Of a stretch of 64,000 nucleotides of DNA, positions 36,348 through 47,815 are shown in pieces (the first letter of the stretch is position 1; each line of letters starts with the position of its first letter). The notes below the pieces were generated by a model that was given only the letters and a program-made list of their open reading frames with translations, searched no databases and was not told the DNA's origin. Origin of the DNA: Plantago ovata (Eukaryota; Streptophyta; Magnoliopsida; Lamiales; Plantaginaceae). The position numbers were made by a program, and so were the translations under genes. Location of the stretch: NCBI GenBank assembly GCA_028274465.1, contig CM051457.1, positions 96,719,982-96,783,981 on the forward strand, read 5' to 3'.

Positions 36348-38490
36348 ATGCCGACATATATATGTGGAAACCATTGCCGTCACAATCAAGTTGTCCTGGA
36401 GTGGGAGCCGGAGCATCACATGCGTGTTCTTCTCCTTGCAGCCGAGGCTAGGCATGCTGACGAGCCATTTACTCGAGGTCTTATTGAGTGGAGGCTTCTA
36501 ATGTACTGGACCAATGAGATGCATGACTGTTGGTCCCTTTAAACAACAAGAAAACACTAGAGGGGGGGTGGTGAATAGTCTTTTCAAACTTTTTCGTCGT
36601 TTAAAACTTTCTCAGCAAGTACTTATTACTTTTCAGTAATGAGTTTGCTGGTACTTAACTTTCTCAGCAAGTGCTTATTACTTTTCAGTAATGAGTTTGC
36701 TGGAACTTAAGAACAGAGTGCGGAAGTCTTTTACAATAAGTGCTTTTGTCAGAAAACTAGTTTCCGCAAGTAAGTAAGAAAGTAAATCACACAAGCACTT
36801 TTATAGTGGTATCTGAGAGTGGCGTAATCTCTCAACTAATCCGCTTTGTCCTTTCTAGGACTGAATCTACTATGATAAGATATGAGGTTCCTTACAAATC
36901 CTATCACTAATGATTCTTAGAAACCAAAGCACACTTGCCTTGTTTCCAACCTAAACTAGAGAACTAAACCTTGTTCTCCACCAAACTTGGGACACTTAAT
37001 CAGCAAAACTATGCTTAATTAATTCCCCGTGAATTTCACGCCTGGATAAGGGTGTTTTATCAGTTAGAGAGGTTTGGGATGAGATGACTTGAATATAACT
37101 TTGCAGTTATAACAAGTAATCTAAAGAAACGCAACTTGTAATACTTTGCAGTAAGCAAGTTTGTTGTTTCTGGTGTCAAGACCTGTTCTTGTTTAAAAGA
37201 AAGAACACTTAACTAATTTCTTAGCTTTCAATGTTCTACTTCTTCACAGGTAGCTTTTGTTTCAAGCTTAAGTCTTGGAACGGATCAATAGGCAGTAAAA
37301 AGTAGAGAAGGATTTGAGTGTTTAAAGCACAAGTGAGAGTTTCATCACGTTGTTGACACACCCTTCTACTCAGCCTAAGGTCTTCTATTTATAGTGTCTC
37401 AAGGGAGCCGTTTTGAAATTCAAATTCTAAGGCTTGTACCTTAAGATGTCACTATCTTGCAGCAGCGCTCTTCATTTGTCTTCTTGTCTTCATGTTCTTC
37501 GCGTGCTTAACTTTGCATTTAATGTTCTTTTGAATCAAATTCAAATATGAACGTTGGAGCCAAAATGCAAGTACTCTTCAACAAGGAGGTCACATATGTT
37601 GTCAGCAAGTGGTCATTTTGAGTTTCAGCAAGCACAACCTACTCTGTCATATAAATTTTCACTTATGCAAGTTGTTGCTGAAATTCTCGCTTTCTGAAGC
37701 AACATGTGCCTTTGTAGATACCTTACTCAGAATTCTTCTAAGTCTTCAGTCTTCGAATTTTTTCACTTTTTGAGCGATTCTAGGTCTTCAATAATTTGTT
37801 TGTGAAAATAAAGTACATCATCAACAAGTTTAAGAAACTAACTAGTACCTACACTAAGTCTTTCAGCAAACGTTTCTGTTTTACAATGTCCTTAAAATTC
37901 TAAATGCCTATGGACCTTAAGATTACTAGTTGTTGGACTTTACTTAATTTAGCATGGTTAATTGCTTCATCAAAATTACAAGTTTGCTAACAATGACTCA
38001 TTCCCTATGTCATGCTTCTCGAAGGACACCGTCCTCGAGTCCTTCAGTGGATGGGTCATGCGGTGCAATGTGTGGGCCTGGCTCACTAGGCTTCCAGGGG
38101 TGGAGCTGCACAGGAACCCGACTTTGTTGTACATTCCCTGGGTTCTCTATCCGGGGATTCACCAGGTATAAACAACAAATCTCCATTTATGTATGAGTAG
38201 AATAATGTAAATGCATAAAGACTAACTGTTCTATTTATTTACATAATATACGTAGATGTGGCCGGTGGCTAGGAGGTATTTGTCTTCCATAGAGTACGAT
38301 GAGCAAATGCTCAATAGGACCTTTTTTTGGCACACAGTTCGACCGCATCTACCGCGCTGGCCTTCGTCTTGGGGATTTTTTCCAACCAGTTCCCGAGAGC
38401 CAATTGATCGATCCTTCTTTCACTCAGTCTCCAGATGACGGATCGGACAGCGAGGAAGAGGAGGACCGCTTCGAGACTGGGGAGAATTGA
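36348..38490 (+). pseudogene. Second tandem copy, split by a solo LTR
   Basis: Exon 1 is 36348-36527 plus 37998-38165, interrupted by a 1465-bp LTR; removing the LTR and one ATGAC copy restores the frame (WTNEMHD joined to SFPMSCF). The intron has GT at 38166 and ends TACGTAG at 38255. Exon 2 (38256-38490) has a one-base frameshift in a T7 run near 38323; six Ts would keep the frame into FDRIYRAGLRLGDFFQPVPE and LIDPSF. The end is very acidic (SDSEEEEDRFE). Its first exon has motifs not aligned with the first copy (CGNHCRHNQVVLEW), so the copies are diverged. Loss of function is likely. Confidence 0.6.
36528..37992 (-). mobile_element. Solo Sirevirus LTR with target-site duplication
   Basis: A 1465-bp LTR with ends TG...CA, flanked by ATGAC (36523-36527 and 37993-37997). 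It is related to the LTRs at 1617 and 20581 but clearly diverged, and has no internal region, so it arose by recombination between LTRs. On the minus strand it opens TGTTAGCAAACTTG and ends GGGACCAACA. Confidence 0.93.
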
Positions 38491-40284
38491 CCATGGAATC
38501 ACTAGGCCTACCGACGGCCGCAGCCAGCGCTTCAAACGTTATTATGATCGGGGGATGTGTTGCACTTTGTGCGGTTTCTGTTGCTGTATTATTTATTCCA
38601 ACTTATACTATGAACTTCTGTCGATCTCATAGTACTATGCCGTCGATTCGTCGTTGATTTCTACAATGTATTGTTATATTTTTATCTCGCTGGTATTGCT
38701 ATAAATAAGTCTTCGGTGCATGAACGCCTCATTTGTAATTGAAAACTTTGATGTGTGCTTTGATTGACGTATTTCAGTGACATAAAAATGTTATTGTTAT
38801 TAAATTAAAGTACTTCTGCTTTCTAATAATATTGTCGTGCTACTTCCTTTTACTAAATCCTTTTAATTATGAACTTTTACTTATAATTTTTTCCTTCCAA
38901 AAAAGTTTTTAGGCCCAGAAATGTCATAATTCATATTTTTCCCCTTATTTCCGTTTTTTTTTTTTTTTTCCCAAAAAAACGTTTTTTATGGTACTAGTTT
39001 TTATAATTCAGATTTTTAAATTTTTTATTACCAATTCAACTCAACAACAAATAATCTTCCCACTATTTAAACAACCCCACAGAATATCTCACCAATCTCA
39101 ATACATGCCAACACATCATTAAACAAATAAAAAACATTCCCTTACACATTCTCTTACAACACTCATCATTATATCTATAAAAATCCTACTACCCTACCCA
39201 TCAAACCTCTTAATTCCAACCCAAATACAACATAAAAATTAAACTATCAAAATCCTTAATTCCGTTACTATTTCGGCTTTTGTTAAATTTAACAAAATAC
39301 CAAAGGCATGTATGGAACCAAACAACCCGAGTAGTTTTGTTATTTCTGCTTAAGTTTACTGCAGGATCCTTAAATATAGTACTGTTCATATATGTCTTCA
39401 TGTCAGACTGATTTTTGCTACATAAGGGCATTTTAGGAATGAAATTTTGAATTCAAATTTCTGCAGTACATTTTATAGCTTTATGCCAATTTGTGTGTAT
39501 CCCATGTGGATGTTTTCAAATTGTAGTTCGCCCAAACCGCAAAGCTGCAAGTTTAGTATGGCCTTGGAAATTATCCGTATTATATGACATCTAGGTAAGT
39601 CTCAGCCATAAGTGTTTACGAAGTTCAATCTTGACCACCTTCATCGTCTAGTATGTCACTTTACGAACAAGAAATCAAGAGTTAGAAATATTTAAAATAT
39701 TGTATTTTGCAACAATATTACAACTCTGCCACCAATTTTCAGTTTAATAATTACATTTTTATTTAAAAATATAACATAACGCACTAACTTTACCATTTAT
39801 TCTATTACTTTATTGTTTTTCTTAAATTACAAGTAAACCCCGATGTGTGGGATTAGTGGATAACAGTATAACTAGAAAGACATTTAAATAATTTAAAAGA
39901 AAATTAAAAAAAAAATACGTAAATTATTTAAAAATATCAGATGAGTAAAATTTAGTGACCAAGATAAGAGAAGAGAAGGCAACCCATGCAATAGGCATGT
40001 GACATAAAGCCGGTTAAAGACGCGACGATATCTCTGTCGTCTGCTTGCTGTCTTCACATTGTTTTGTTTGGTTTGTTTCAGTACGCAAAGAAGCTGCGTT
40101 CCCAAAACGCTGTCTGTCAGCCAGAGTCTTATTACCCCCTCTAGTACTCTATCAAAAGGTCCAAAAACACACCACCAGCTTCCTTACAAACATTCACAAT
40201 CTCAAATTAATAGATTGAACTACACTTTACTAATCAAACAAATTAAATAATTAATCACCTTCCTTTCTATTGGTCCTACAAATC
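38491..40284. other. Intergenic DNA, no gene seen
   Basis: AT-rich sequence with homopolymer runs (T-rich near 38950, A-rich near 39905). No exon pattern supported. Confidence 0.5.
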
Positions 40285-40550
40285 TATTCCCTCCGTCTCA
40301 CAAAACATTACCCATTTGGGTTAGCGTGCATTTTAAGAAGAAACAATAAAATAATATAAAATTAATGGGTTATGTTAATATTTTAATTGAAATGTAGTTT
40401 TTAAAGTATAAAGTAGTGTCAAAGTTGTAATACAGTGTATAAAATAATGTTTTTAATGCGTGGGGTAGCTTCCATTTTAGGAAATAGGTAAAATTTTATG
40501 AGACATCTACAAATGAAAAGTGGATAAAATTTTGTGAGATGGAGTGAGTA
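40285..40550. mobile_element. Stowaway-type MITE
   Basis: Left end CCCTCCGTCTCACAAAAC and right end TTTTGTGAGATGGAGTGAG are inverted repeats with the Stowaway (Tc1/mariner) signature; TA flanks both sides. About 265 bp, no coding capacity. A relative lies at 60327-60600. Confidence 0.8.
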
Positions 40551-40675
40551 TATTGTTTCTTTGACTCCAAACACCAACTTCCTCATTCAAATGAGAATGA
40601 TTCACTTAAGACGGAGTGACTTGGAGTATTACTTTGGTAATTTTTTCCAAGACAACTTGGTTTACATGTGAAAGT

Positions 40676-41835
40676 GATAATATTGAAATATTTCTAATCC
40701 GTATCTTACGTCTTAATATGAACTAAGGTGTTTTACTCTTAATTTGTTATGGTTTAAAAAGTTTAAAAGGTCTACTTTAGTAACTCCAGAACTTAGAACT
40801 TACAAGTTACAACCAATAATACTACGGATACAGAACATACAACATAGACTGTCATATTTGGGCATATGTCAAAACCTTCCTCCTTACCTACCGACACATA
40901 TGTCACCAAAATGGAGTAGCCTCGGAATGACCTCCTATGGACATATAAAGGTCGTGAAGAAGGTACATTTATAGGTACTGATGAAGACACTTGGAGAAGG
41001 TACGAAACTTGTCACCATGTAGAGTATTTTGGAATAAACATGAAGATACAACGACATGAGCTTTGGCTAGGCCCACTAGTGTCAACGTTAGGCCTACTAG
41101 TGCAACGTGGCACGTTCTAAAGGCAACCTTTGTCACAAGTATATTAGACCGATTTAAGAAGGACCAATGACTATAAAAAGAGCGTTAATCCCTAAATTAA
41201 GGTATCAAACATTAACGACTCTCTCTACTACTACACCTAAACAAGGAAGTCTTACAACCTCCTTTGAGTAACGTCTCTTAATTTCGATTTGACGATACAT
41301 CAAATTGGTAATATCACAACTATCTTATTCTCATATACTTGGAAACTAGGAGGACATATGATGATATTGAAATATGTCTTATTCGTATCATACTTACGTC
41401 CTAATACGAACTAAGGAGCTTTACTCTTAGTTCGTTATGGTTTACAAAGTTCACAAGGTCTACTTTAGTACCTCCAAAATTTAGATCTTACAACCAATAA
41501 CACTATGGGTACAAAACATGGACTATCACATCTAGGAGACTAGGACTACATCAGGACCTCTCTATCTTACCTACTGACACATGTCGCCAAAATAAAAGTA
41601 ACCTAAGAATGACCTCCTATGGATATATAAAGGTCCAAAAGAAGGTGCATTTCTAGGTACCGATGAAAACACCTAGAGAAGGTATGGAAATCGTCACCAT
41701 GTAAATGTAAAGTATTTTGGAATAAACATGAAGATACAACTATATGGCTTGGGCTACGCCCATTAGTGTCAACGTTGGCCTACTAGGGCTACGTGGCACG
41801 TTCTTCTAAAGGAAACACTTGTCATACGAGTTCGG
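40676..41835. repeat. Tandem duplication of an LTR-like sequence
   Basis: A block of about 470-680 bp occurs twice head to tail: one copy starts near 40676 and the next near 41363, sharing GAACTAAGG, TTTACTCTTA, GACCTCCTATGGA and GGAATAAACATGAAGATACA in order. The first copy extends into a stretch with ACTATAAAAAG (about 41170), as in LTR promoters. The second copy is cut at about 41835 by the leader of the gypsy LTR to its right. Confidence 0.65.
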
Positions 41836-41899
41836 GGCCATATAGTGGGTTGTTCATCTTTTGCGTGCGGTGGTAGGACTAGGGTGACCTTTTGATCAG

Positions 41900-41917
41900 T
41901 TCCCACAGACGGCGCCA
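41900..41917 (-). other. Gypsy primer-binding site
   Basis: The minus strand reads TTTGGCGCCGTCTGTGGGAA (including two LTR-junction bases), a primer-binding site common in plant Tat-type gypsy elements. It directly follows the LTR end ...CCTACAACA. Confidence 0.85.
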
Positions 41918-42066
41918 AATGTTGTAGGTAATTCGTGATTTCTTAGATCTAAGTGATCTCCATGGCGCTAGTAGGACCTGTAGAAAACTGGGGGGGGGGG
42001 TTAGGACCGCTTGCCCGGTTTGTTAATGATCAAACCGAAGAGACGACTTAATTACATTTAGGGAGG

Positions 42067-43863
42067 TGATGCAGGCGTGCGTGGACAAGCAAGGAAGAAC
42101 GATGATCAAAATTTCATTGATTCAGTAGAATACTAAAGAATTGACGAATTATATTAAAGTTCGTTGATTCTACTTAAAAATACCGAAAATTGACAGATTT
42201 GTGAGGAAACCTCATTTTTTATTAATCAATCAAAACATAACTGTCTGAAAACAATGACTGACAATGACTTGAAATATTAGAACTTAACTTGCTAGAAAAG
42301 TAAAATAAACCAAATACGACTTAAAGTCTAATACTAAAACCTAACTTGCTAGAAGAGTAAAAGAAACCTAAATATTAAAACTTGTATGTCTTCGAATTTT
42401 ATCTCTTCCACTCTTAATCCATATTGCATCATTCTCTCCCACTTAAAGAAAACTCCTCCTCGAGTTTAAATTGGCATGAAAGGTAAAGACTCCACTTGTA
42501 ATCCACGAACCAAGAAGAAACGAAATAACCAATGTGTCGCCATCTCTCCGGGGTTAAATACCAACAAAGCAAATAGTCTCGGTTTAAAAGTCAAAGAGCA
42601 GCAACCACCATACAAGATAACTTTACAATATCCCATAAATATAAACATGTGGCCACAAGGATCATGCACCTTAATAAACTCACCGAGCTCGACCTCAATG
42701 GGTTGTTTTTGGGGCACCAATGAACTCCAAACAAATCAAACTCAAATTCACTTGGAGTCGAGAAGGAAAATACATAATTTTGACGACTATTACATTGCGG
42801 CAACATATGATTGGGTAAAACAGACTCATGTGTACCAGTGTTTATGAAATCAGACTCGTGAACAAAGGCATTTGTGTCGCCCATACCACAATGACCAGAG
42901 AAACATAGAAATCCACACGTATTCTCCTGGAGCTCGGAAAAATAGCATCATCCCAGATAATACAATCGCCTCCATCCATATACTCGACATTATTTTCATC
43001 CCACACAACTAAATTATCCGCTATGTCTTCCGGATTTTTTCTAGATATTCATCCCAAATAACACAAGAATTTTCACCATCTTCATATTCTTCAACCCAAA
43101 CTATAAAATTAGAATTTTCTTCATCCCAAATCGCTTCTCCATCCCAATATAGAGATTTATTTTCGTCCTCATCATCCGCTTGACCTAATGTAAATAAATC
43201 TTTCAAATCATATGAAAAATTGGAAACGATTACCTTTTTAGATGATTCCGAAAATTCTTCAAAGAACTGACACTGCGGCTCAGATAATTTTCTACGAGCA
43301 CATCAATCACGAGACCGTTTATTGACAAACTCATTCACTCGTATTGTCAATTCTTTAACCTGTCTCCATAGATCGGCAGTATCCCTTCGCAGATCAGCAC
43401 GATCCCTCCATAGATCAGCACAAATCTGGGCACGATTGTCTTTCCTCTGTCTCTCGGATGACATATCTCAGGATCACCTGGCTCTGATACCACTCTGATG
43501 CAGCGTGCGTGGACAAGTAAGGAAGAACGATAATCAAAACTTCATTGATTCCGCAGAATACTAAAGAATTGACGAATTATATTAAAGTTTGTTGAATCTA
43601 CTTAAGAATACCAAAAATTGACAGATTTGTGAGGAAACCTCGTTTTTTATTAATCAATCAAAACATATAACTGCCTGAAAACAATGATTGATAATGAATT
43701 TAAATACTAGAACTTAACTTGTTAGAAAAGTAAAATAAACCAAATACGACTTAAAGTCTAATACTAAAACCTATCTGGCTAGAAAAGTAAAAAAAAACCT
43801 AAAATATTATAACTTGTATGTTTTCGAATTTTATCTCTTCGACTCTTAATCCATATTGCATCA
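42067..43863 (-). mobile_element. Complete small non-autonomous LTR element (1.8 kb)
   Basis: LTRs at 42067-42431 and 43496-43863 (365 and 368 bp, TGATGCAG...TTGCATCA), flanked by the duplication GGAGG (42062-42066 and 43864-43868). Primer-binding site TGGTATCAGAGC on the minus strand at 43481-43492; polypurine tract AAGTGGGAGAGAA next to the left LTR. The 1064-bp interior has no pol. It is larger than a typical TRIM and encodes a small acidic protein. Confidence 0.93.
43021..43464 (-). pseudogene. Small coiled-coil/acidic protein of the 1.8-kb LTR element
   Basis: From the ATG at 43464 a 147-codon frame runs to 43021 with a single TGA at 43303-43305. The N-terminal third is a charged helix with repeated DLWRDRADLRRD-type heptads and could form a coiled coil; the C-terminal part is rich in W, D and E (YWDGEAIWDEE). 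No zinc knuckle or capsid motif is seen. A further open frame lies at 42466-42720. Function unknown; it may be a reduced gag, but that is a guess. Confidence 0.5.
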
Positions 43864-44989
43864 GGAGGTGATAGGACTCTTTAGTCAATGTAGTAATGAT
43901 TGAGGTAGGTGAAGTAGGTGAATAGTTACCTTGGAGAATAAATGAGATTCTCTTTTATAATTGTAGTATTTTATTGTCAATTTTTGTATGATCATGACAA
44001 GTGTAAGTCTAGGATTGAATCTTCATTAGGTCAAAACCCATTTGAAGAATCCATGGGCTTGGCCCATCACTCAGATCAGGGTTTGGAGGGCGTATTAGTC
44101 ATTTCGGGACCAAAAGTAAACTTCTGGAAGGCTCTTTCTGCCTTGGTCCGACCAGCCGTGTTCGGACGTGTTGATCGTTCCCTTGTGCCAGGTTGCTCTA
44201 GTCCGAGTAGACGTTTAGCCCCTTCTCATGTTAATGTTCCTTAACGTAAGTTTCGTGAGGTCCGACCATGTAGGTTGGCCCTTGCGTTTCTGAATGCTCA
44301 TCGGCCTTATCCACTACAAAAAACCAGCACTTTAGCGACGGATGTCATCTGTCGCTATACGGTGCCGAACCGTCGCTACAGCTCAGTAGCGACAGATATT
44401 CCGTCGCTAATTAGGACGTCGTCAAAAGTGACGTCGCTAATAAAATAAGCGACGGATTAAATCATCTGTATCAACGGTTAGCGACGGATGACCTAATCCG
44501 TCACAACGTTCATCGTTGACCAAAGTGGGGACGGATAAGTTCATCCATCGCTAAAAATTGGCGACGAATACAATTATCCGTCGCTATCTGGGGGGCCACG
44601 TGTCTACATGTGATGTAGGTTATTTAGCGACGGATGGTTTTATCCGTTTCTATCTTTAGGGACGGATAAAATCATTTGTCGCTAAATCTGCTGGAGAGGA
44701 AAAAAAAGTTTCTGTATTTTAGCAGCCAATTATTATACCCAAACCTGTACATCCAGTATATACATCAATTCTCAATTCTGTGTAATGAAACGAGCCATGA
44801 AATAAACTGAAATGGTGGAAAATCATTAATATAAATAGACAAATGTTGCAAGTTCATTGCACACGAATGTAAGGTATCGAATATTCTATACTAGTTACAA
44901 TGCATGTAATCTAACTCTAAACATCCAACATTGCAAAGTAACAAGTCCAAGTCCAATTGATCCTAATCCACACCAACATGCCTGTAAAA

Positions 44990-45240
44990 CAAAATGGAAA
45001 GGAGAAAGTTACAAGATTGAACATGAAGAGAACATACGTAAATTCACTAACACATGGTGACTAACATATCACCCAAGCACATACAGTGGCTAACATACCA
45101 CTCACATAGCCCTAAATTCACTAGCACAGTGGTGACTAACATATCACCCAAGCACATACAGTGGCTAACATACCACTCACACCAATGTAACAGTTTGTAA
45201 ACGTACCGTGATAGCAATAATGGATTGTGAATCACACAGC
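44990..45240. repeat. Minisatellite of short palindromes in CACTA 1
   Basis: Units of GGTGACTAACATATCACC and GTGGCTAACATACCAC alternate, each close to a perfect inverted repeat. A similar array is in CACTA 2 at about 49495-49575, so the two elements share more than their ends. Confidence 0.75.
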
Positions 45241-45420
45241 TGGCATGGGAGGCTGAAGTGGACCAAGGAGGGGATCTGCAAAGACAAAGAAACCATAAAA
45301 AATGAAAGATGTAAGTTCATATGTACGCATCATATGCAACTTATTCAGTAATTAATATAACTTTCGTACTTAGTGCATAAACAAAGAAAACACCCAGAAA
45401 ATACATGTAAGTATAGTTCG

Positions 45421-46149
45421 TACCCTCTTCTCACAACAATCTATCTTCTCCGTAGACAACCCCATAGCTCTCATCTTCTTCTGAGCTTGGTAATAGTCCT
45501 TACGCACTAGATTGGGTTGAGGACAACACTCGGATAGCAACTGAACATTGGCACTGAAGGCCTCCTCAGACTGGCCTCCACCCAATGCCTTATTAGCCAT
45601 CAGCCTAGACAACAAAGACATCTCCGTGTGTGTAGGGCATCCTGGCCATATGGGTTTCTTCGCAGCTTCCAACATCTCAAAGAATTTCTGGTCCTCCGCA
45701 TTTGGTGGCTCCTCTACATCATTAGGAGCAAAATCTGGACCAGCTAGATTATGCACCATCTCTTCCATCCGATCACCATCAGAAGCATGATGAGGTCGGG
45801 GAAATACTTGAGAACTAGTACGGGGGTCAGAGGCACTTCCCCTCCTTTATCTCTTCTTCATCATCTGTGGGTCTATCGAAATAGGAGGTGGTGGTCATTT
45901 CTCACCATAACAATCCCATATAGCATATCCAGACACAAACCCATTCCGTCTCAAGTGTTCAACTACCTTTGCAGGAGGCAAATAGTTCAAATTCCTACAT
46001 TTTTTGGAGTTGCAAGGGCACTTTATAGACCCTTTGCTCACACAATTGGGATGTTCCAATGCAAATTCAATTAAGGCTCGAACGCCTTCCTCAAAACTAG
46101 GAAGGATGAAGCCATCAGCAACACGGTTGTACATCCAAGAACGATTCAT
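45421..46149 (-). pseudogene. TNP2-type CACTA transposase, N-terminal part
   Basis: The start at 46149 gives MNRSWMYNRVADGF, the opening of the transposase-associated domain, with its cysteine cluster CPCNSKKC and the ending HLRRNGFVSGYAIWDCYGE. The same frame continues through two stops (near 45892 and 45858) into PTHTEMSLLSRLMANKAL and MGLSTEKIDCCEKR, a conserved TNP2 segment, with a donor-like GTACGA after 45424. The DDE catalytic region is absent. Known role: TNP2/TNPD proteins cut the element ends. As written this copy is dead. Confidence 0.8.
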
Positions 46150-46510
46150 GGGATAAACTACCTATATATTAAAATACCAATCTAAACAAAATAATATTAA
46201 GTACAAGATAAGATAAACATAAATTTCAACACCTAACATCCATACATCATATAGTCTACTCAATTTCAACTTCTAACATCCATACTCAATACTCAATATC
46301 ACTAAGAATTCAATTTCACCATAAATCTATCAAATTATCAAGTCCAAGGATAATGTAATACTCAATATGTAACGACCCGGCCCACTAACGGGCCGAGACC
46401 CAGCCCAACGGGCCGTCAAGGTTACTCATGGGCGCTCTCCGGGGTGATATGTTGGCCCCACAGACCAACACGGGTTCTAATCCGTGTACTTTGTCCTCAC
46501 TCGTGCGCGC

Positions 46511-46610
46511 ACCGGGAACTTCCCAGTGGGTCACCCATCCTAGAATTTCTCCAGAGCAAGCACGCTTAACTCTGAAGTTCTTCTAGGTGGATTTCCGAAA
46601 AGAAAGGTGC
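46511..46610 (-). promoter_or_regulatory. 5S-rRNA-like Pol III promoter in left Cassandra LTR
   Basis: The minus strand contains AGTTAAGCGTGCTTG (5S A-box region) and, downstream, TAGGATGGGTGACC and TGGGAAGTTCC (5S C-box region) with nearly the same spacing as in plant 5S rRNA genes. The parts between differ, so it is not a 5S gene. Confidence 0.85.
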
Positions 46611-46999
46611 ACCTTGTTGGTATGAGTAGCGTTCTCAACCCTTTTAAGCCTCTGAAATCTGGGGCGTTACAATCACCCCCTCTTAAATTGCGCAACGTCC
46701 TCGTTGCGCGCTGTCCCGAGACCAACCATCCGTGCAGGATTCTAGAGGTGGCCCCTCCAGGCTCAAGAGGTGGCTCCCACCGTCGATACGGTGTAGCACT
46801 TTGCCCCGGATGGCACTTAGTTCCTGCAGTTCCGGATAGTCCCGCTCTGATACCACTTGTAACGACCCGGCCCACTAACGGGCCGAGACCCAGCCCAACG
46901 GGCCGGCAAGGTTACTCATGGGCGATCTTCGGGATGATATGCTGGCCCCACAGACCAACACGGGTTCTAATCCGTGCACTTTGTCCTCACTCGTGCGCG

Positions 47000-47100
47000 C
47001 ACCGGGAACTTCCCAGTGGGTCACCCATCCTAGAATTGCTCCAGAGCAAGCACGCTTAACTCTGAAGTTCTTCTAGGTGGATTTCCGAAAAGAAAGGTGC
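47000..47100 (-). promoter_or_regulatory. 5S-rRNA-like Pol III promoter in right Cassandra LTR
   Basis: Second copy of the same A-box and C-box motifs. It lies in the 5' LTR on the minus strand, so it is the copy placed to drive transcription into the element. Confidence 0.85.
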
Positions 47101-47815
47101 ACCTTGTTTGTATGAGTAGCGTTCTCAACCCTTTTAAGCCTCTGAAATCTGGGGCGTTACACAATACTTGTTAAACAATCTAATAGGAACTAAACATAAA
47201 CATGTAATTGCTCAAACACATCGAAAATCAATGAATTCTCAAATATGTAAAAGTTAGGGTTTATGCTAATTACCTTCAATTTTGGAAAAAATGGTCCATG
47301 GGTGATGAAATTGAATGCCCAATCTTGTTCCTTGCTCCACTAGCTTCGAATAGACTCCAAGATTGCTCGATTTGGATGAGTAATGCTCAAGATTCAAATT
47401 TTGGGTAATTCTCGCGGGTTGAGAGAAAAGGGAGGCAGAGAAGAAATTGGGGTGGAAAAAGACGATCGTGATCTCATCTGTATAAAAGAATTAGCGACGG
47501 ATGAGCTCATCCGTCGCTCCACAGAGACGGATAACCTTATCCGTCGCTATAGGTTGATTATCCAATTTCTTTTCCTTTTAGATTTTACAGTGGTCAACTC
47601 CTTTAGCGACGGATAGTCCTATCCGTCACCATTGTAGCGACGAATAAAACCTATCCGTCGTTAATTGCAAGTCGGACTAGGTGTTTGAAAGGACGAACTG
47701 AGCTTAGAGCGGAGTTCGTCCTTATCCGTCGCTAACTAGGTCCGTCACTATTGATCCGTCGCTAAATGGCTGATTTCTTGTAGTGATCTTGTTGGATTAC
47801 CTTTAGTCCTTGACT

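Larger units (their letters stand above)
46368..47161 (-). mobile_element. Cassandra TRIM retrotransposon
   Basis: Two 304-bp LTRs (46368-46671 and 46858-47161) flank only 186 bp of interior, bounded by the duplication CAATA (46363-46367 and 47162-47166). The minus strand has a TGGTATCAGAGC primer-binding site (46844-46855) next to the right LTR and a polypurine tract TAAGAGGGGGTGAT next to the left LTR. Each LTR carries a 5S-rRNA-like segment on the minus strand, the defining trait of Cassandra. It encodes no protein and sits inside CACTA 1. Confidence 0.95.
44312..47785. mobile_element. CACTA transposon 1 (3.5 kb)
   Basis: Ends CACTACAAAAAA and TTTCTTGTAGTG are inverted repeats of the En/Spm type, flanked by the 3-bp duplication ATC (44309-44311 and 47786-47788). 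Both ends carry dense subterminal arrays of TAGCGACGGAT and its complement ATCCGTCGCTA in opposite orientations, the expected binding sites for a TNPA-like protein. Inside are a broken TNP2-type gene and a Cassandra TRIM. The catalytic transposase domain is missing, so it is non-autonomous. Confidence 0.95.

Noticed and set aside
46607-47059. 150-codon plus-strand frame
   Set aside because: It spans Cassandra LTRs and interior; a non-coding TRIM explains it.
46511-47100. 5S rRNA genes
   Set aside because: Only promoter-like boxes match; the copies sit at fixed places in Cassandra LTRs and differ from 5S rRNA between the boxes.
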